DNA from: Planctomycetota bacterium
Lineage (GTDB): Bacteria > Planctomycetota > UBA8742 > UBA2392
NCBI GenBank assembly: GCA_016712285.1
Contig: JADJRK010000001.1
Coordinates: 1,054,001 to 1,118,000, forward strand
Direction of reading: 5' to 3'
Length of the DNA stretch: 64,000 nucleotides
Under the pieces are notes generated by a model, which searched no databases, was not told the origin of the DNA, and worked only from the letters and a program-made list of their open reading frames with translations. Of this stretch, positions 33,092-42,337 are shown one piece after another. The translations under genes were made by a program, and so were the position numbers. Position 1 is the first letter of the stretch. Every line of letters begins with the position of its first letter.

Positions 33092-35020
33092 GTGAAAACC
33101 AAGCTCAAGCTCATGGGCGCGTGCAGCGCCGTATTGACCACAGCCATCGTGGCTGCCTGTATGACCGCAGTGGCGCCCGCCGTCGTGACACCAGCCCAGG
33201 CGCAGGACCAGCCGGCCCAACCGGAAGAACCCAAGGCTGACGCGCCGCCCAAAGGCGAGAAGACCGACAAAGGGCTGACCTTCAAGGTTCCGTACGAGCG
33301 CGGTGAGGGCACGCTCACGTTTGCCCGCCAGAACGAGCTGATGCGCGTCGATGCCGACGTGCGCATCCCCTACCACGGCGGCGACGGCGGCCGTGATCGC
33401 GGCGCGTCGTTCACGCTGTCACTGACCGTTGACGGCGTGCACGGCCGGCACCTGTCGTACTTCCCTTCACCGGTCTGGATGCCTGGAGGCGACGGCAACA
33501 TGCCGCCCTTCCGCGGTGAAATTGCGTTTGCCAAGGGTGAGGCTCCGCGCCGCATCGGCGAAGAACCCTCATTCGCCGCAGCCTCTTCGATTGCCTATTG
33601 GGACCACTTCACGGTAACGCTGTTCATTGACATGCGCCGCGTAGTGGTGCCGGGCAACACGCCCGGATCACAGTCCGACGAGTGGCGCGCAGGCCTGAGC
33701 GCGGGTAGCCTTGCGGGCATGGCGACATTTCCTGCCGGCCTGGACGCCCAGAACCCGGCCAACGCACCCAAGAACATGCTGACGTTCAAGCTGTCAGAAC
33801 TCCCGGAGCTCGAAGAGCTGGATGAAGACCCCCGTGAGCGTCACACCAACCGCGAAAAGGCGATGTACGAGTCGATGAAGGGCGTCTTCGCCAAGCTGCA
33901 AGCACGCGACCCGGGCGGAGTCTTCAAAGACTTGCTCAAGGCGCGCACCGACTACCCTGAACATCTGTGGAGCCACTACCTCACGTACCTGCTTTCGCGG
34001 CAGGCCGGCGCGCAGGGCATTGAAGGCATCGACACAGACTATCTTCCCCACCTGAAGAGCTATCTGGATGCCTGCCCGGGCCAGTCGCGTACCCACAAAG
34101 ATTACCTTGAGGCGCTGTTGCAGGCCGGCCAGGACGCCGAAGCCTTCTCACACTTCAAAATCATCGACGAGTCGCCCCTTTGCACGGGCCGGGCCGAGAC
34201 AGCCGCTTTCATGCGCATGGAGTGGTGCGAAGCCATCATCGCCTGGGGCTACACCAAAGAAGCCGCCGAGATTCTTGGCAAACTCAAGGCCGACGAAGCC
34301 CTGGCTAAGAACGACGCATTGCGCGTGAACCTGAAAATGGCAATGGCGGCACTGGCAGAGCGCCAGGGTGACTCCACCGCAGCAGCCGACGTGTACAAAG
34401 ACCTGCTGACGTCGGAGCGCAAGTTCCTGACGCCGCAGCAACTGGGAAGCATTCAGCAGTTGCAGCAGTTCCAGTTGCAGGCCAAGGAGCAGTGGGTCGA
34501 TGAACTGAAGTACCAGGCCGAAGACGCCAAGAAGAAGAATCCGCGCCTGATTGTCGAAACCGACAAGGGCAAGATTGTGTTCGAGCTGTTCGAAGACGAT
34601 GCGCCCAACACCGTCAAATCGCTGGTCAGCCTGACGCAGAAGAAGTTCTACGACGGCCTGAACTTCCACCGCGTTGAGCCCAGCTTCGTGGCCCAGGGCG
34701 GCTGCCCCAAGGGTGACGGCACCGGCAGCCCGGGCTATCGCACGAAGTTTGAAGACAACAAGCGCAAGCACTTCCGCGGCACGGTCGCCATGGCGCGGTC
34801 AATGGACCCGAACAGCCAGGGCAGCCAGTTCTACATCTGCGTCTCCAACGGCCCCAATGTGATCAACCTCAGCGATAACAAGTATCTCGTGGTCGGCCGG
34901 GTGGTCGAAGGCATGGACGTGGCCGACAAGCTGCGCGTGGGCGACAAAATCAAGTCGATCCGCGCCGAAAACCTGCGCGAACACGAGTACAAGCCGGAGA
35001 CCCTGCCCGAGGCCAAGTAA
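33092..35020 (+). CDS. Secreted multidomain peptidyl-prolyl isomerase (cyclophilin)
   Basis: GTG 33092 has a GGGAGGAAA site 7 bases before it and gives a signal peptide ending near TPAQAQ; an earlier ATG (33041) would hide the peptide behind 17 residues. The 642-residue protein then has a Pro/Lys/Glu-rich linker, a beta-rich domain (about 60-235), a helical TPR-like region (about 240-470), and a cyclophilin domain (about 485-630): FHRVEPSFVAQGG, GTVAMARSMDPNSQGSQFYI. The catalytic Arg in FHRV and the Gln in AQGG are present; the usual Asp after QGG is Cys. Probably a periplasmic or exported foldase. Confidence 0.88.
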   Translation: MKTKLKLMGACSAVLTTAIVAACMTAVAPAVVTPAQAQDQPAQPEEPKADAPPKGEKTDKGLTFKVPYERGEGTLTFARQNELMRVDADVRIPYHGGDGGRDRGASFTLSLTVDGVHGRHLSYFPSPVWMPGGDGNMPPFRGEIAFAKGEAPRRIGEEPSFAAASSIAYWDHFTVTLFIDMRRVVVPGNTPGSQSDEWRAGLSAGSLAGMATFPAGLDAQNPANAPKNMLTFKLSELPELEELDEDPRERHTNREKAMYESMKGVFAKLQARDPGGVFKDLLKARTDYPEHLWSHYLTYLLSRQAGAQGIEGIDTDYLPHLKSYLDACPGQSRTHKDYLEALLQAGQDAEAFSHFKIIDESPLCTGRAETAAFMRMEWCEAIIAWGYTKEAAEILGKLKADEALAKNDALRVNLKMAMAALAERQGDSTAAADVYKDLLTSERKFLTPQQLGSIQQLQQFQLQAKEQWVDELKYQAEDAKKKNPRLIVETDKGKIVFELFEDDAPNTVKSLVSLTQKKFYDGLNFHRVEPSFVAQGGCPKGDGTGSPGYRTKFEDNKRKHFRGTVAMARSMDPNSQGSQFYICVSNGPNVINLSDNKYLVVGRVVEGMDVADKLRVGDKIKSIRAENLREHEYKPETLPEAK

Positions 35021-35100
35021 CCGTGCATAGAATCGGGGTTCGGGCGTGAAAGATTCAACCGCAGTGTGACAATAACCGGTAGTCCCACACGGAGCGTACC

Positions 35101-35997
35101 ATGACTCGGATGCTTGCTTTGGCTGCTGCCGGCGCGTCGTTGCTGTTTGTTCCCGGTTGCAAAGACCAGTCCGAAGAAATCGCCAGCCTGCAGGCCAGCG
35201 TTGCCACGCAGCGCCGCCAGCTTGAAGATAGCGAAAAGCAGCGCCACGACGAAAGCAAGCGGCTTCAGGATGAAATTGACGCGCTTCGCAGCCAGATCGG
35301 GCCGGTCAAGGCCGATGGCGAGAAGCCCGTCGCGGACCGCCTGGCCGAGCTTGAAGCCAACGCGGGCAAGGACGACTCTGCCGAGACGCTGGCAAAAGTC
35401 GCCGAGCTGGAAAAGAAAGTCGAAGCCGCCCGCAAAGAGACCGCGGCTGTGCAGGAAGAACTGGCCAAAGTCGCGGCCGGCGGTGGCGAGATTGACGAGA
35501 ACAAGGTGGCAGAACTTGCGGCAAAGAAGATCGCCGAAAACGCCCCCACCAAAGACCTGAAGCAGGCAATGGACCGCCTGAACATCAGCCAGGCCGAAAA
35601 GGACATGATCCGCCAGGAGATCCTGGACGCCAAGAAGGGCATTCTGGAAACGCTGGAAGTGCCCACCGCCGACGGTCGCAACATGGCCGAAGAACTGATC
35701 GACACGATCCTGAAAGTCCAGAACGGGAAGGGCGAAAACACCGACGTGATGAAGCTGATCGGTGAATTGTCAGCGCAGAAGATCCCAGGCGACGCGCAGG
35801 GTCGCTCGTACTGGGACGCGATCAACGACATCAAGAAGCGCAACCGCGACAACATCAGCCGCATCCTGTCACCCGAGGACCAGGCCAAGCTCGACAAGGC
35901 GCACCAGGACTGGTCGGACTTCGAAGTCGGCGATGGCGACCCGTGGGGCCCGCTGTACATGGAACGGCTGGAAAAGTTCCAGGCGGCCAACAAGTAA
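35101..35997 (+). CDS. Coiled-coil lipoprotein, function unknown
   Basis: 298 residues. The N-terminus is a lipoprotein-type signal ending LLFVPGC, so the mature start would be Cys20. Residues ~22-125 are heptad-rich Glu/Lys/Gln/Ala (long coiled coil), then helical segments with DLKQAMDRLNISQAEKDMIRQEI and a C-terminal region with SPEDQAKLDKAHQDW. There is no known catalytic motif. It ends one base short of the convergent MFS gene stop. GGAG lies 6-7 bases before the start. Confidence 0.7.
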   Translation: MTRMLALAAAGASLLFVPGCKDQSEEIASLQASVATQRRQLEDSEKQRHDESKRLQDEIDALRSQIGPVKADGEKPVADRLAELEANAGKDDSAETLAKVAELEKKVEAARKETAAVQEELAKVAAGGGEIDENKVAELAAKKIAENAPTKDLKQAMDRLNISQAEKDMIRQEILDAKKGILETLEVPTADGRNMAEELIDTILKVQNGKGENTDVMKLIGELSAQKIPGDAQGRSYWDAINDIKKRNRDNISRILSPEDQAKLDKAHQDWSDFEVGDGDPWGPLYMERLEKFQAANK

Positions 35998-35998
35998 C

Positions 35999-37354
35999 TC
36001 AGGCAATCGGGTTCAGGCCTTGCGCGACCATGCGGCGGTCAAGCCGCAGAATCACGACCGTGGCGATCAGCAACAGGCACGAAGCCGTCACGAACACCGG
36101 CAGCAGCGTGTTCTCAAACAGCTTCATCAGCAGGTAGCCCAGCGGAAAGCCCACCAGCGCGCGCAGCCCCACCATGGCTGCATGGGTGCTGGTGTATGCC
36201 AGCGAGTTGCTCTGGCGCGCAAAGGCCAGCGCGCCCAGGTTCCAGACGAAGTGAACGCCGCTCATTGCCAGCCCGAACACCACAAACGCCAGGTACGCGT
36301 ACGTCACGTCGCGTGTGTAGGCCGCGACCATCATCATCACCGGAAACACGGCCAGCGAACTGAATGCAGCCGCTGTCACCAGCGTCACGCGGCGGCCGAT
36401 CGACAGCCACGCAACTACAGGCGCCATAACCATTAGTGTCAGCTGCATCGTGACCACGGTGGCGCGTGTGAACTCGCCATAGTCGGCTTGCAGGTAGTTG
36501 GCGAACAGCACGGGGATCGCCGGCATCATCATCATGAACGCGATGCCGTAGATGAAGAAACCCAACTCATAGGTTCGGAAGTGCTTGTCGTTCTTGAGCA
36601 GCGCCAGCGCCCGGCCGTAACTTTCTTTCAACTTCGCGAAGAACCCGCGCTCACGCACCGGCGCCGCGTGCGCAAAGCGCATCCGGATCGCGTAAAAACC
36701 CAGCAGCGCAAGCGCGCCCGACACTGCGGCGACAGGGTACAGGATGACGTGGTTGCCATAACCGGCGATCACTGGCTCAGAGTCCAGGAACTGGCCGGCC
36801 ACAAACGCGCCCGTCATCACCATCAGCATGCTCAGACTGCTATTCCAGGCGAAGCGCCGCCCGCGAGAAGCCGGGATGTAGTTCGCCCCCCAAAGCTGAT
36901 TGAGCGCCGGCGGAATGCCCGCGCAAATCACCGCCGAGAACGCAACCAGCGCGACAAACGCAAACGACTGCGTGATGCCGGGCAGCAGCACAATCAGTGG
37001 CACCAAGATGAACACCATGCGCCCGAGCCCGGCTGCAAACAGAAAGTACCCGCGCTTGCCCCGCACAGCCGGGCCAGCGTCATAGGCCGTGGCAAAAAGC
37101 ATGGCGACCGAGGGCAGCATCGTGATCAGCGTGGCGACTTCTCGCTCATAGCCCGCTTCAAGCGCCCCCATGCTCTTGATGGCCACGTACGCATTCAGGC
37201 TCATCAGGCCCCCCGTCAGGCCCTCGCCCGCGCTGGCAAATGCGGCTTGGCGGAATGTGCGACGTTCAATGCCACGCGACAGCACGAAGCGGCCCGAGCC
37301 CTTGGTGCGGCGGGGCTTCTCTTTGGGCGGGGACTCGACAGTCGGGGCATTCAT
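35999..37354 (-). CDS. MFS transporter
   Basis: 451 residues with about 12 hydrophobic helices and a long Lys/Arg-rich cytosolic N-terminus. MFS features include a central basic loop around AHAAPVRERGFFAKLKESYGRALALLKNDKHFR between the two six-helix halves, and repeated Gly/Ala-rich helices. The substrate cannot be inferred. It is monocistronic, convergent with the coiled-coil lipoprotein. Confidence 0.82.
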   Translation of the reverse strand: MNAPTVESPPKEKPRRTKGSGRFVLSRGIERRTFRQAAFASAGEGLTGGLMSLNAYVAIKSMGALEAGYEREVATLITMLPSVAMLFATAYDAGPAVRGKRGYFLFAAGLGRMVFILVPLIVLLPGITQSFAFVALVAFSAVICAGIPPALNQLWGANYIPASRGRRFAWNSSLSMLMVMTGAFVAGQFLDSEPVIAGYGNHVILYPVAAVSGALALLGFYAIRMRFAHAAPVRERGFFAKLKESYGRALALLKNDKHFRTYELGFFIYGIAFMMMMPAIPVLFANYLQADYGEFTRATVVTMQLTLMVMAPVVAWLSIGRRVTLVTAAAFSSLAVFPVMMMVAAYTRDVTYAYLAFVVFGLAMSGVHFVWNLGALAFARQSNSLAYTSTHAAMVGLRALVGFPLGYLLMKLFENTLLPVFVTASCLLLIATVVILRLDRRMVAQGLNPIA

Positions 37355-37434
37355 GGCGGGGCATTCTTTGCCGGCGTTTGCCGGGGGATAGCGGGTGGTT
37401 AATCAGACTGCTTGCGGCTGGTTCTCTTACGGCC

Positions 37435-37469
37435 AAAAACAAGCGGGGCGGCGCTTTCGCGCCGCCCCG
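37435..37469 (-). terminator. Intrinsic terminator of efp
   Basis: A perfect 11-bp stem, CGGGGCGGCGC (37444-37454) with GCGCCGCCCCG (37459-37469) and a TTTC loop. On the minus strand it is followed by CTTGTTTTTGGC. It begins about 20 bases after the efp stop. Confidence 0.82.
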
Positions 37470-37490
37470 ATGGGAAGATTCGTGCGGCGC

Positions 37491-38054
37491 CTACAGGTTG
37501 ACTCTTTCCACAAACTCACCGGTTCGGGTGTCCACGCGGACCATGTCGCCCTGGTGAATGTGGTTCGGAACTTTGATTTCAAGGCCTGTCTCAAGAGTTG
37601 CCGGCTTGGTCACGTTCTGGACTGTGTCGCCGCGCACGCCCGGCTCAGTGTAGGTAATCTTGAGCACGACGTTCGGCGGCAGTTCAAGCGAGACCACCTC
37701 GCCTTCATAGAAGTAGATGTTGCACTCGTCATTCTCTTTCAGGTAGCTGGCCGAGTCGCCGACGACTTCTTCGCCAAGCTCAGGCTGCTCAAAGGTTTCG
37801 TTGTCCATGAACACGTACTTGTCGCCGGACTTGTACAGGTAGGACATCTTGCGGTTGTCGAGGAACACGTCTTCGAACTTGTCTTCCGGGCTGATGCGCT
37901 TCTGGCTGCCGTTGCCGGTGATGATGTCCTTGAACTTGATCTGGACAATGCCGCGCCAGTTGCCGGGCGTGATGTGTTGGAAGTCGGTGATACGCACGAG
38001 CTTGCCATCCATCTTGATGATCTTGCCCTTGCGAAGGTCAGTGGCCTTGAGCAC
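37491..38054 (-). CDS. efp: Elongation factor P with atypical tip residue
   Basis: EF-P binds between P and E sites and helps ribosomes through polyproline stretches. GTG 38054 with GGAGA upstream gives 187 residues, the usual length. All three domains are seen: MLKATDLRKGKIIKMDGKLV, ELPPNVVLKITYTEPG, and GLEIKVPNHIHQGDMVRVDTR. The domain I loop is TPGNWRGIVQIK: the E. coli Lys34 position is Asn32, with Trp33 and Arg34 after it, so it cannot be modified as lysine. The gene is monocistronic with its own terminator. Confidence 0.94.
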   Translation of the reverse strand: MLKATDLRKGKIIKMDGKLVRITDFQHITPGNWRGIVQIKFKDIITGNGSQKRISPEDKFEDVFLDNRKMSYLYKSGDKYVFMDNETFEQPELGEEVVGDSASYLKENDECNIYFYEGEVVSLELPPNVVLKITYTEPGVRGDTVQNVTKPATLETGLEIKVPNHIHQGDMVRVDTRTGEFVERVNL

Positions 38055-38122
38055 GCTTAGTCTCCGTAAATCGAGCCGCTAGAAATAGCGGGGTTGAAGG
38101 CACGTGTCAACGAGGGGACTGC

Positions 38123-38512
38123 ATGGAAATCCACACCGACAAGGCGCCCGCGTTTCCGACCATTCTCACGCAGGCACGCCGCAGCGGCAATCTGGTCTTC
38201 ACCAGCGGCACTGTGCCCATGCGCCCCGGCGAGAAGTCCGTCAGCGGCGCGAGCATCGAAGAGCAGGCCAGGCTGTCGATAGAAAATCTGTCGCACGTGC
38301 TGAAAGCCGCCGGTGCCGGGCTTGGTGACGTCATCAAGGTAACGGTGTACCTGACCGACATGGCTGACTACCGCGACTTCAACGCCGTGTACAAGCAGTA
38401 CTTCACCCAACCCATGCCCGCACGAACATGCGTTGCTGTCAGGGAATTGGCGCTACCTGAGATGCGCGTCGAGCTGGACGCCGTGGCCGAGATCGCCCCT
38501 AAAACTCAATAA
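38123..38512 (+). CDS. ridA: RidA family protein (enamine/imine deaminase)
   Basis: 129 residues, YjgF/YER057c/UK114 family. Key residues are present: Arg101 in PARTCVAV and Glu117 in RVELDAVAEI. GxVFTSGTVPM and VIKVTVYLTDM also fit. RidA hydrolyses reactive 2-aminoacrylate and other enamines formed by PLP enzymes. GAGGGG lies 5 bases before ATG 38123. Its 3' end overlaps the convergent outer-membrane gene by 14 bp. Confidence 0.92.
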   Translation: MEIHTDKAPAFPTILTQARRSGNLVFTSGTVPMRPGEKSVSGASIEEQARLSIENLSHVLKAAGAGLGDVIKVTVYLTDMADYRDFNAVYKQYFTQPMPARTCVAVRELALPEMRVELDAVAEIAPKTQ

Positions 38513-39425
38513 ACCAGCTCGCGCCGATGCTGTAGATCTCGCCCGTGCTGGGGTTGTTGCTGTCCTTGGCGGGCGTGAAGCGCACCGACGCGTGCAGTGT
38601 CAGCGCATGAATCACGCGCACAGCCACCGAAGGAGTTACAAACACGAAATTGCCCCCGGTGTCGGGGTGCCGCTTTCCATCCAGCGTGTCGCGCAGCAGG
38701 TGTAGCGTGCTGATGGTCAGCGCCGGGGTCACGATGTGCTCAAACGTGTAGCCCAACCCGGTTGCAAACGCGAAGGTCTCGCCGGGCCGGAAGCCGTGGC
38801 TGTTGGTGTGCAGGGGCAACTGCATGTCGGCCCGGAAAAAGATCGTGAAGCCGTCAAGATGGCCCGCGAACTGCACGCCAGTCATGAAGTCGAGTGTGCC
38901 TGTGCCGAGCTGCATCAGGATCGACGGCCCGCGCGAAGGGTCAAGGTCTCGCTCGGCGCGGCCCGTGGGCAGCTTGAACCCGCCGCGAAAGCCCAGCCCG
39001 CGCAAACTGAACATACCGCCGGCGAGGTCGCCACCGGGCGGGTCTTCCAAGTTGCGCCACGGGAAGAAGTCGGCAAACAGCTGCGCGTCGCCCTGGCCGA
39101 ACAGGTCCAGGTCGAGCAGATCGCGCGCCCGGTTGCGGTACGAGTAAAATGGCATCGTGAGTTGCACGTCCAGAATCGGGATCACGCGCAGCCCCGCCCG
39201 CAGCGTGACCTGATGGGTGACAGTGCGGTACTTGTCCGGAAACGGCATCTTCTTGCCCAGCAGCCCGGACGAGCTCTGGTACCCGTAGGTTACGCTGCCC
39301 CACGTCGCGTTCTCGTAGCCCAGGTTTCCGACATCGCCGACCGGCAAGTCAACACCGCGGTCAGAGCCTCACTGCCCCCACAATGCGGCAGGCAAAAGCA
39401 ACAACGTCAGAACCAGTGCGCGCAT
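38499..39425 (-). pseudogene. Outer-membrane beta-barrel-like protein interrupted by in-frame TGA
   Basis: The body (38499-39347) codes for a beta-rich protein of alternating hydrophobic/polar strands ending SIGASWFIEF, with a terminal Phe as in outer-membrane barrels. It has no signal peptide itself. Extending the frame upstream on the same strand, ATG 39425 begins MRALVLTLLLLPAALWGQ, a good signal peptide, followed at once by TGA (complement of 39369-39371) and then GSDRGVDLPVGDVGN, which continues into the body. So the gene is split by one stop codon just after the cleavage site. This may be a recent nonsense change, a sequencing error, or a rare recoding event. Confidence 0.7.
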
Positions 39426-39557
39426 CACGTCCCCCGAGTGTGTACGCATATCAAAGCCGTTCGGACTTCGACTGTCCTCACGATTCTTGAACTAAATCGA
39501 CCTTTGCGGCCTCATCTCAAATCGGTACAAAAGCGTCCTCATAGACTGGAGACCGCA

Positions 39558-40958
39558 ATGCCTGACACCCGCATCGAAAAAGACTCCATGGGCGAAATGC
39601 CCGTGCCTGCGGACGCGCTTTATGGCGCTTCCACTGCCCGCTCGGTTATCAATTTTCCGGTCAGCGGCATGACCGGCCGCAGCCTGCCCGACCTGCTGCT
39701 CGCGTACGCCTACCAGAAGAAGGCCAGCGCGCTGGCCAACGCCGACTGCGGGGCCATCGACCGCAAGATGGCAGAAACCATCGCCAAAGCCGCCGACGAG
39801 ATCATCGCCGGCAAACACCACGAGCACTTCGTCGTGGACGTGTTCCAGGCCGGTGCGGGCACCAGCATCCACATGAACATGAACGAGGTGCTGGCCAACC
39901 GCGCCATGCAGCTCGAGCCCGGGCTCAAGGTCAATCCAAACGACCACGTAAACTACGGGCAATCAACCAACGACACCGTGCCCACGAACCTGCACCTGTC
40001 GGCGCTGCTGGCGCTGCCGCGCCTCGATACCGGTCTCAAAGCCCTGCAGGACGCCTGTGAAGCCAAAGGCAAACAGTGGGCGCGCGTGATGAAGTCCGGC
40101 CGCACACACTTGCAGGACGCCGTGCCGATCACGCTGGGACAGGAGTTCATGAGCTGGCGCAACTGCGTGCGCCACGTGCGCGCAAACCTGGCGCAAGCCG
40201 CCGACCACCTGCTGGAACTCGCACTGGGCGGCAGTGCGATCGGCAGCGGCTTGAACACCGCCGACGGCTATCGCGCCAAGGCCTTCGAGTACTTGCGCAT
40301 CTTCACGGGTCTTAAAGTGCGCGAGCCGGAAGACCCGTTTGAGGCCATCAACTCACGCTGGGCGTTCAACAACTTCAGCGCCGCGATTCGCACGATGGCC
40401 GTTGAGCTCACGCGCATCACCAATGACATACGCCTGCTGTCTTGCGGCCCCACGACAGGGCTGGACGAGTTTCGCTTGAAGCCGATTCAGCCGGGCAGCA
40501 GCATCATGCCGGGCAAGATCAACCCCAGTAACCCCGAGGCCATGAACCAGTTGCTGTACCAGGTGCTCGGCAACGACCACACGGTGTACCTGTGCGCGAT
40601 GGCGGGGCAGCTTGACCTGAACGTGATGATGCCCACCATGGCGTGCAGCACGCTATGGAGCATGAACTGGCTTGCCAACTTCCTGCCCAAGTTCGCGGAC
40701 GACAGCATAGCCGGCTGCACAGTGAACGAAGAACGCTGCAAGGCCTACTTCGAGACCAGCCAGGCGCTGGTGACGGTGCTGAACCCGATCATCGGCTATC
40801 AAGCGAGCGCCAAGATCGCCAAAGAAACCCTGACCACAGGCAAGACGCCCAAAGAGCTGATCCGAGAGCACGGCATCCTCACGCCCGAGCAGGAGGCCAA
40901 GTACTACGACATCGACTACCTGACGAAGCGCTACCCCCAAGCGGGGTTTGACCAGTAG
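39558..40958 (+). CDS. aspA: Aspartate ammonia-lyase / fumarase C family enzyme
   Basis: Start ATG 39558 has GGAG 7 bases upstream; 466 residues, family length. Superfamily motifs are GSGxxNMN-like FQAGAGTSIHMNMNEVLANRA, QSTNDTVPT, SGRTHLQDAVPITLGQE, and GSSIMPGKINPS with the catalytic serine loop. Aspartase features (VDVFQAGAGTS, C-terminal NPIIGYQASAKIAKE) are stronger than fumarase ones, but the N-terminal INFPVSG is shared by both. Reaction: aspartate to fumarate and ammonia, or fumarate hydration. Member of neither operon clearly. Confidence 0.87.
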   Translation: MPDTRIEKDSMGEMPVPADALYGASTARSVINFPVSGMTGRSLPDLLLAYAYQKKASALANADCGAIDRKMAETIAKAADEIIAGKHHEHFVVDVFQAGAGTSIHMNMNEVLANRAMQLEPGLKVNPNDHVNYGQSTNDTVPTNLHLSALLALPRLDTGLKALQDACEAKGKQWARVMKSGRTHLQDAVPITLGQEFMSWRNCVRHVRANLAQAADHLLELALGGSAIGSGLNTADGYRAKAFEYLRIFTGLKVREPEDPFEAINSRWAFNNFSAAIRTMAVELTRITNDIRLLSCGPTTGLDEFRLKPIQPGSSIMPGKINPSNPEAMNQLLYQVLGNDHTVYLCAMAGQLDLNVMMPTMACSTLWSMNWLANFLPKFADDSIAGCTVNEERCKAYFETSQALVTVLNPIIGYQASAKIAKETLTTGKTPKELIREHGILTPEQEAKYYDIDYLTKRYPQAGFDQ

Positions 40959-40998
40959 AGGACTGCGGGCGTCACGCACGCACCGAAAGGGAGCGACG

Positions 40999-41595
40999 GT
41001 GGGACTTAGCCCCATCACAGAAAAGTTCGGTGTTATGGTGGGCCATGGCCGCACCTTGGAGTGCATTGCATGGCTCGAAGAAGGCATGCGGGCTATTCAG
41101 CCTACCGCGTACCACGCTGTACTCGGGCTGGACTTTCTTCATCACACGAATGAAGTTGCAGCTCTGATGACTTCTTTCTTTGACCAGTGCGCCACCAAGG
41201 GTCAGCCTGCTGCACTGTATGCGGAAATGAACGGTTTTGACATCAACACCGACAATTGGCATTTCAACCTGTTTGGTTACGCCAGTGCCAGTACTCAGTG
41301 GGATCTTGAGTGGCTGGCACATTGGGACTATGGGCCGTCTGAATCCTTCACACTCGCCGGTATGGAAAGTGTCCAACAAGCATTTGCGCAGTTCTGTAAC
41401 GGCGCTGACCGTTCGTTGGGTTTGCGCATGGCTGAGGCAATCGGCCTTCACCTTGTGTGCGCGAGATTTATGCAGCTTATTGCTTCGGGGCACGAACAAG
41501 CAGCAAAGCAACGCGACACGCTTTCAATCCTGCCTGTCCTGGCTACCGCACACGACTGGGACGACGTTCAACGGACAGGTCCGGCGACCAGCTGA
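40999..41595 (+). CDS. Hypothetical protein, lower GC than neighbours
   Basis: Unrecognised. From GTG 40999 (GGGAG upstream) it has 198 residues, soluble, with no signal or helix pair. Visible features: FGVMVGHGRTLECIAWLEEGM, HHTNEVAALMTSFFDQC, an aromatic cluster NWHFNLFGYASASTQWDLEWLAHWDY, and a C-terminal Ala/Gln-rich helix. Codon use is less GC-rich than in flanking genes (many T/A third positions), which hints at transfer. Its start lies 41 bases after the lyase stop. Confidence 0.6.
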   Translation: MGLSPITEKFGVMVGHGRTLECIAWLEEGMRAIQPTAYHAVLGLDFLHHTNEVAALMTSFFDQCATKGQPAALYAEMNGFDINTDNWHFNLFGYASASTQWDLEWLAHWDYGPSESFTLAGMESVQQAFAQFCNGADRSLGLRMAEAIGLHLVCARFMQLIASGHEQAAKQRDTLSILPVLATAHDWDDVQRTGPATS

Positions 41596-41633
41596 TCGGA
41601 GCATATTCTTCAAATGGGATCGCCCGGGATGCC

Positions 41634-41660
41634 CCCTCGCTGGCGCTCCGGGCTCTTGTT
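41634..41660. repeat. CGCTnGCGCTC-type dispersed repeat, copy 1
   Basis: CCTCGCTGGCGCTCCGGGCT followed by CTTGTT is nearly the same as 59671-59698, where CCGTCGCTTGCGCTCTGGGC is followed by TCTTGTT. It lies in the intergenic stretch upstream of Uma2. I recognise this type of wording from repeated intergenic sequences of other bacteria but cannot name the family. Confidence 0.55.
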
Positions 41661-41713
41661 TTGCGGTTTTGCGGGTGCGGTGCTTTCCGGCTTACTTGGT
41701 TGCTTGATCGCGC

Positions 41714-41719
41714 TACAAT
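41714..41719 (+). promoter_or_regulatory. Candidate -10 box, possibly leaderless Uma2 transcript
   Basis: TACAAT ends 6 bases before the Uma2 ATG at 41726. No convincing -35 box sits at 16-18 bp. No ribosome-binding site precedes the ATG, so transcription may start at or next to the start codon. Confidence 0.35.
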
Positions 41720-41725
41720 GCCCTG

Positions 41726-42334
41726 ATGGCGTCCCACACTGACACCAAGACACCCCCGCCTTCGCGCCCCCGGCGTGTGCCCAAGCGCATGACATTGCGC
41801 GAGTTTGAGGCGTTTGACACCAACCCAGACGAGAAATGGGAACTGATTGAGGGGGTCCCGTGCATGACGCCCACTGCCAATGCGCCACACAACAAGCTTG
41901 CGCAGGTATTGGCTAACACCATCGAGTCGATCCTCGCCACTACAACCGGCTGGTACGTTGTACTCGATACCTCAGCCCGATTCGGCGACATCAAGACCGA
42001 AGTCCGGCCTGACGTTGCGGCCTTTCGGCAGAATGAAATCAAAGACCCGCGTGTCGTGCCTATTCGCGCAACACCACGCCTGGTGATTGAATGCCTTTCT
42101 CCTGGTAACGCCGATTACGATCTCGGCGACAAGTTCCGCGTTTATCGCAAAGCCGGCATCCCCGAGTACTGGGTTGTGGACCCCAAAACCGGCGCCATCA
42201 CACTGTTCGTCCTGCGCAAGGGTGAATACGAGCAGCTTGTTGTAGATCCCAAGGGGTTCATTGAGTCGCCGTTGCTCAAGAAGAAACTGCGCATTGTGGT
42301 CAAGCCGTGGTCCTTCGAGATTCTTGAGGCGTGA
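41726..42334 (+). CDS. Uma2 family (DUF820) PD-(D/E)XK-like nuclease
   Basis: 202 residues. Uma2 marks: a MTLREFEAF N-terminus, DEKWELIEGVPCMTP, VRPDVAAF (acidic active-site residue), LVIECLSPGNADYDLGDKFRVY with the E...K pair, and AGIPEYWVVDP. The family has the restriction-endonuclease fold; biological targets are unknown, and many members lie in mobile or defence-like neighbourhoods. It is followed after 3 bases by a small hypothetical gene, so they may be cotranscribed. The gene is somewhat lower in GC than the genome around. Confidence 0.88.
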   Translation: MASHTDTKTPPPSRPRRVPKRMTLREFEAFDTNPDEKWELIEGVPCMTPTANAPHNKLAQVLANTIESILATTTGWYVVLDTSARFGDIKTEVRPDVAAFRQNEIKDPRVVPIRATPRLVIECLSPGNADYDLGDKFRVYRKAGIPEYWVVDPKTGAITLFVLRKGEYEQLVVDPKGFIESPLLKKKLRIVVKPWSFEILEA

Positions 42335-42337
42335 GCC

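Noticed and set aside
39369..39371. TGA read as selenocysteine or tryptophan in the barrel gene
   Set aside because: No SECIS-like hairpin was recognised directly after it, and other genes here use TGA as an ordinary stop (for example moaD and dapF).
38736..39557. Upstream extension of the aspartase reading frame
   Set aside because: The region is Arg-rich and overlaps the barrel gene on the other strand; GGAG and the family N-terminus place the start at 39558.
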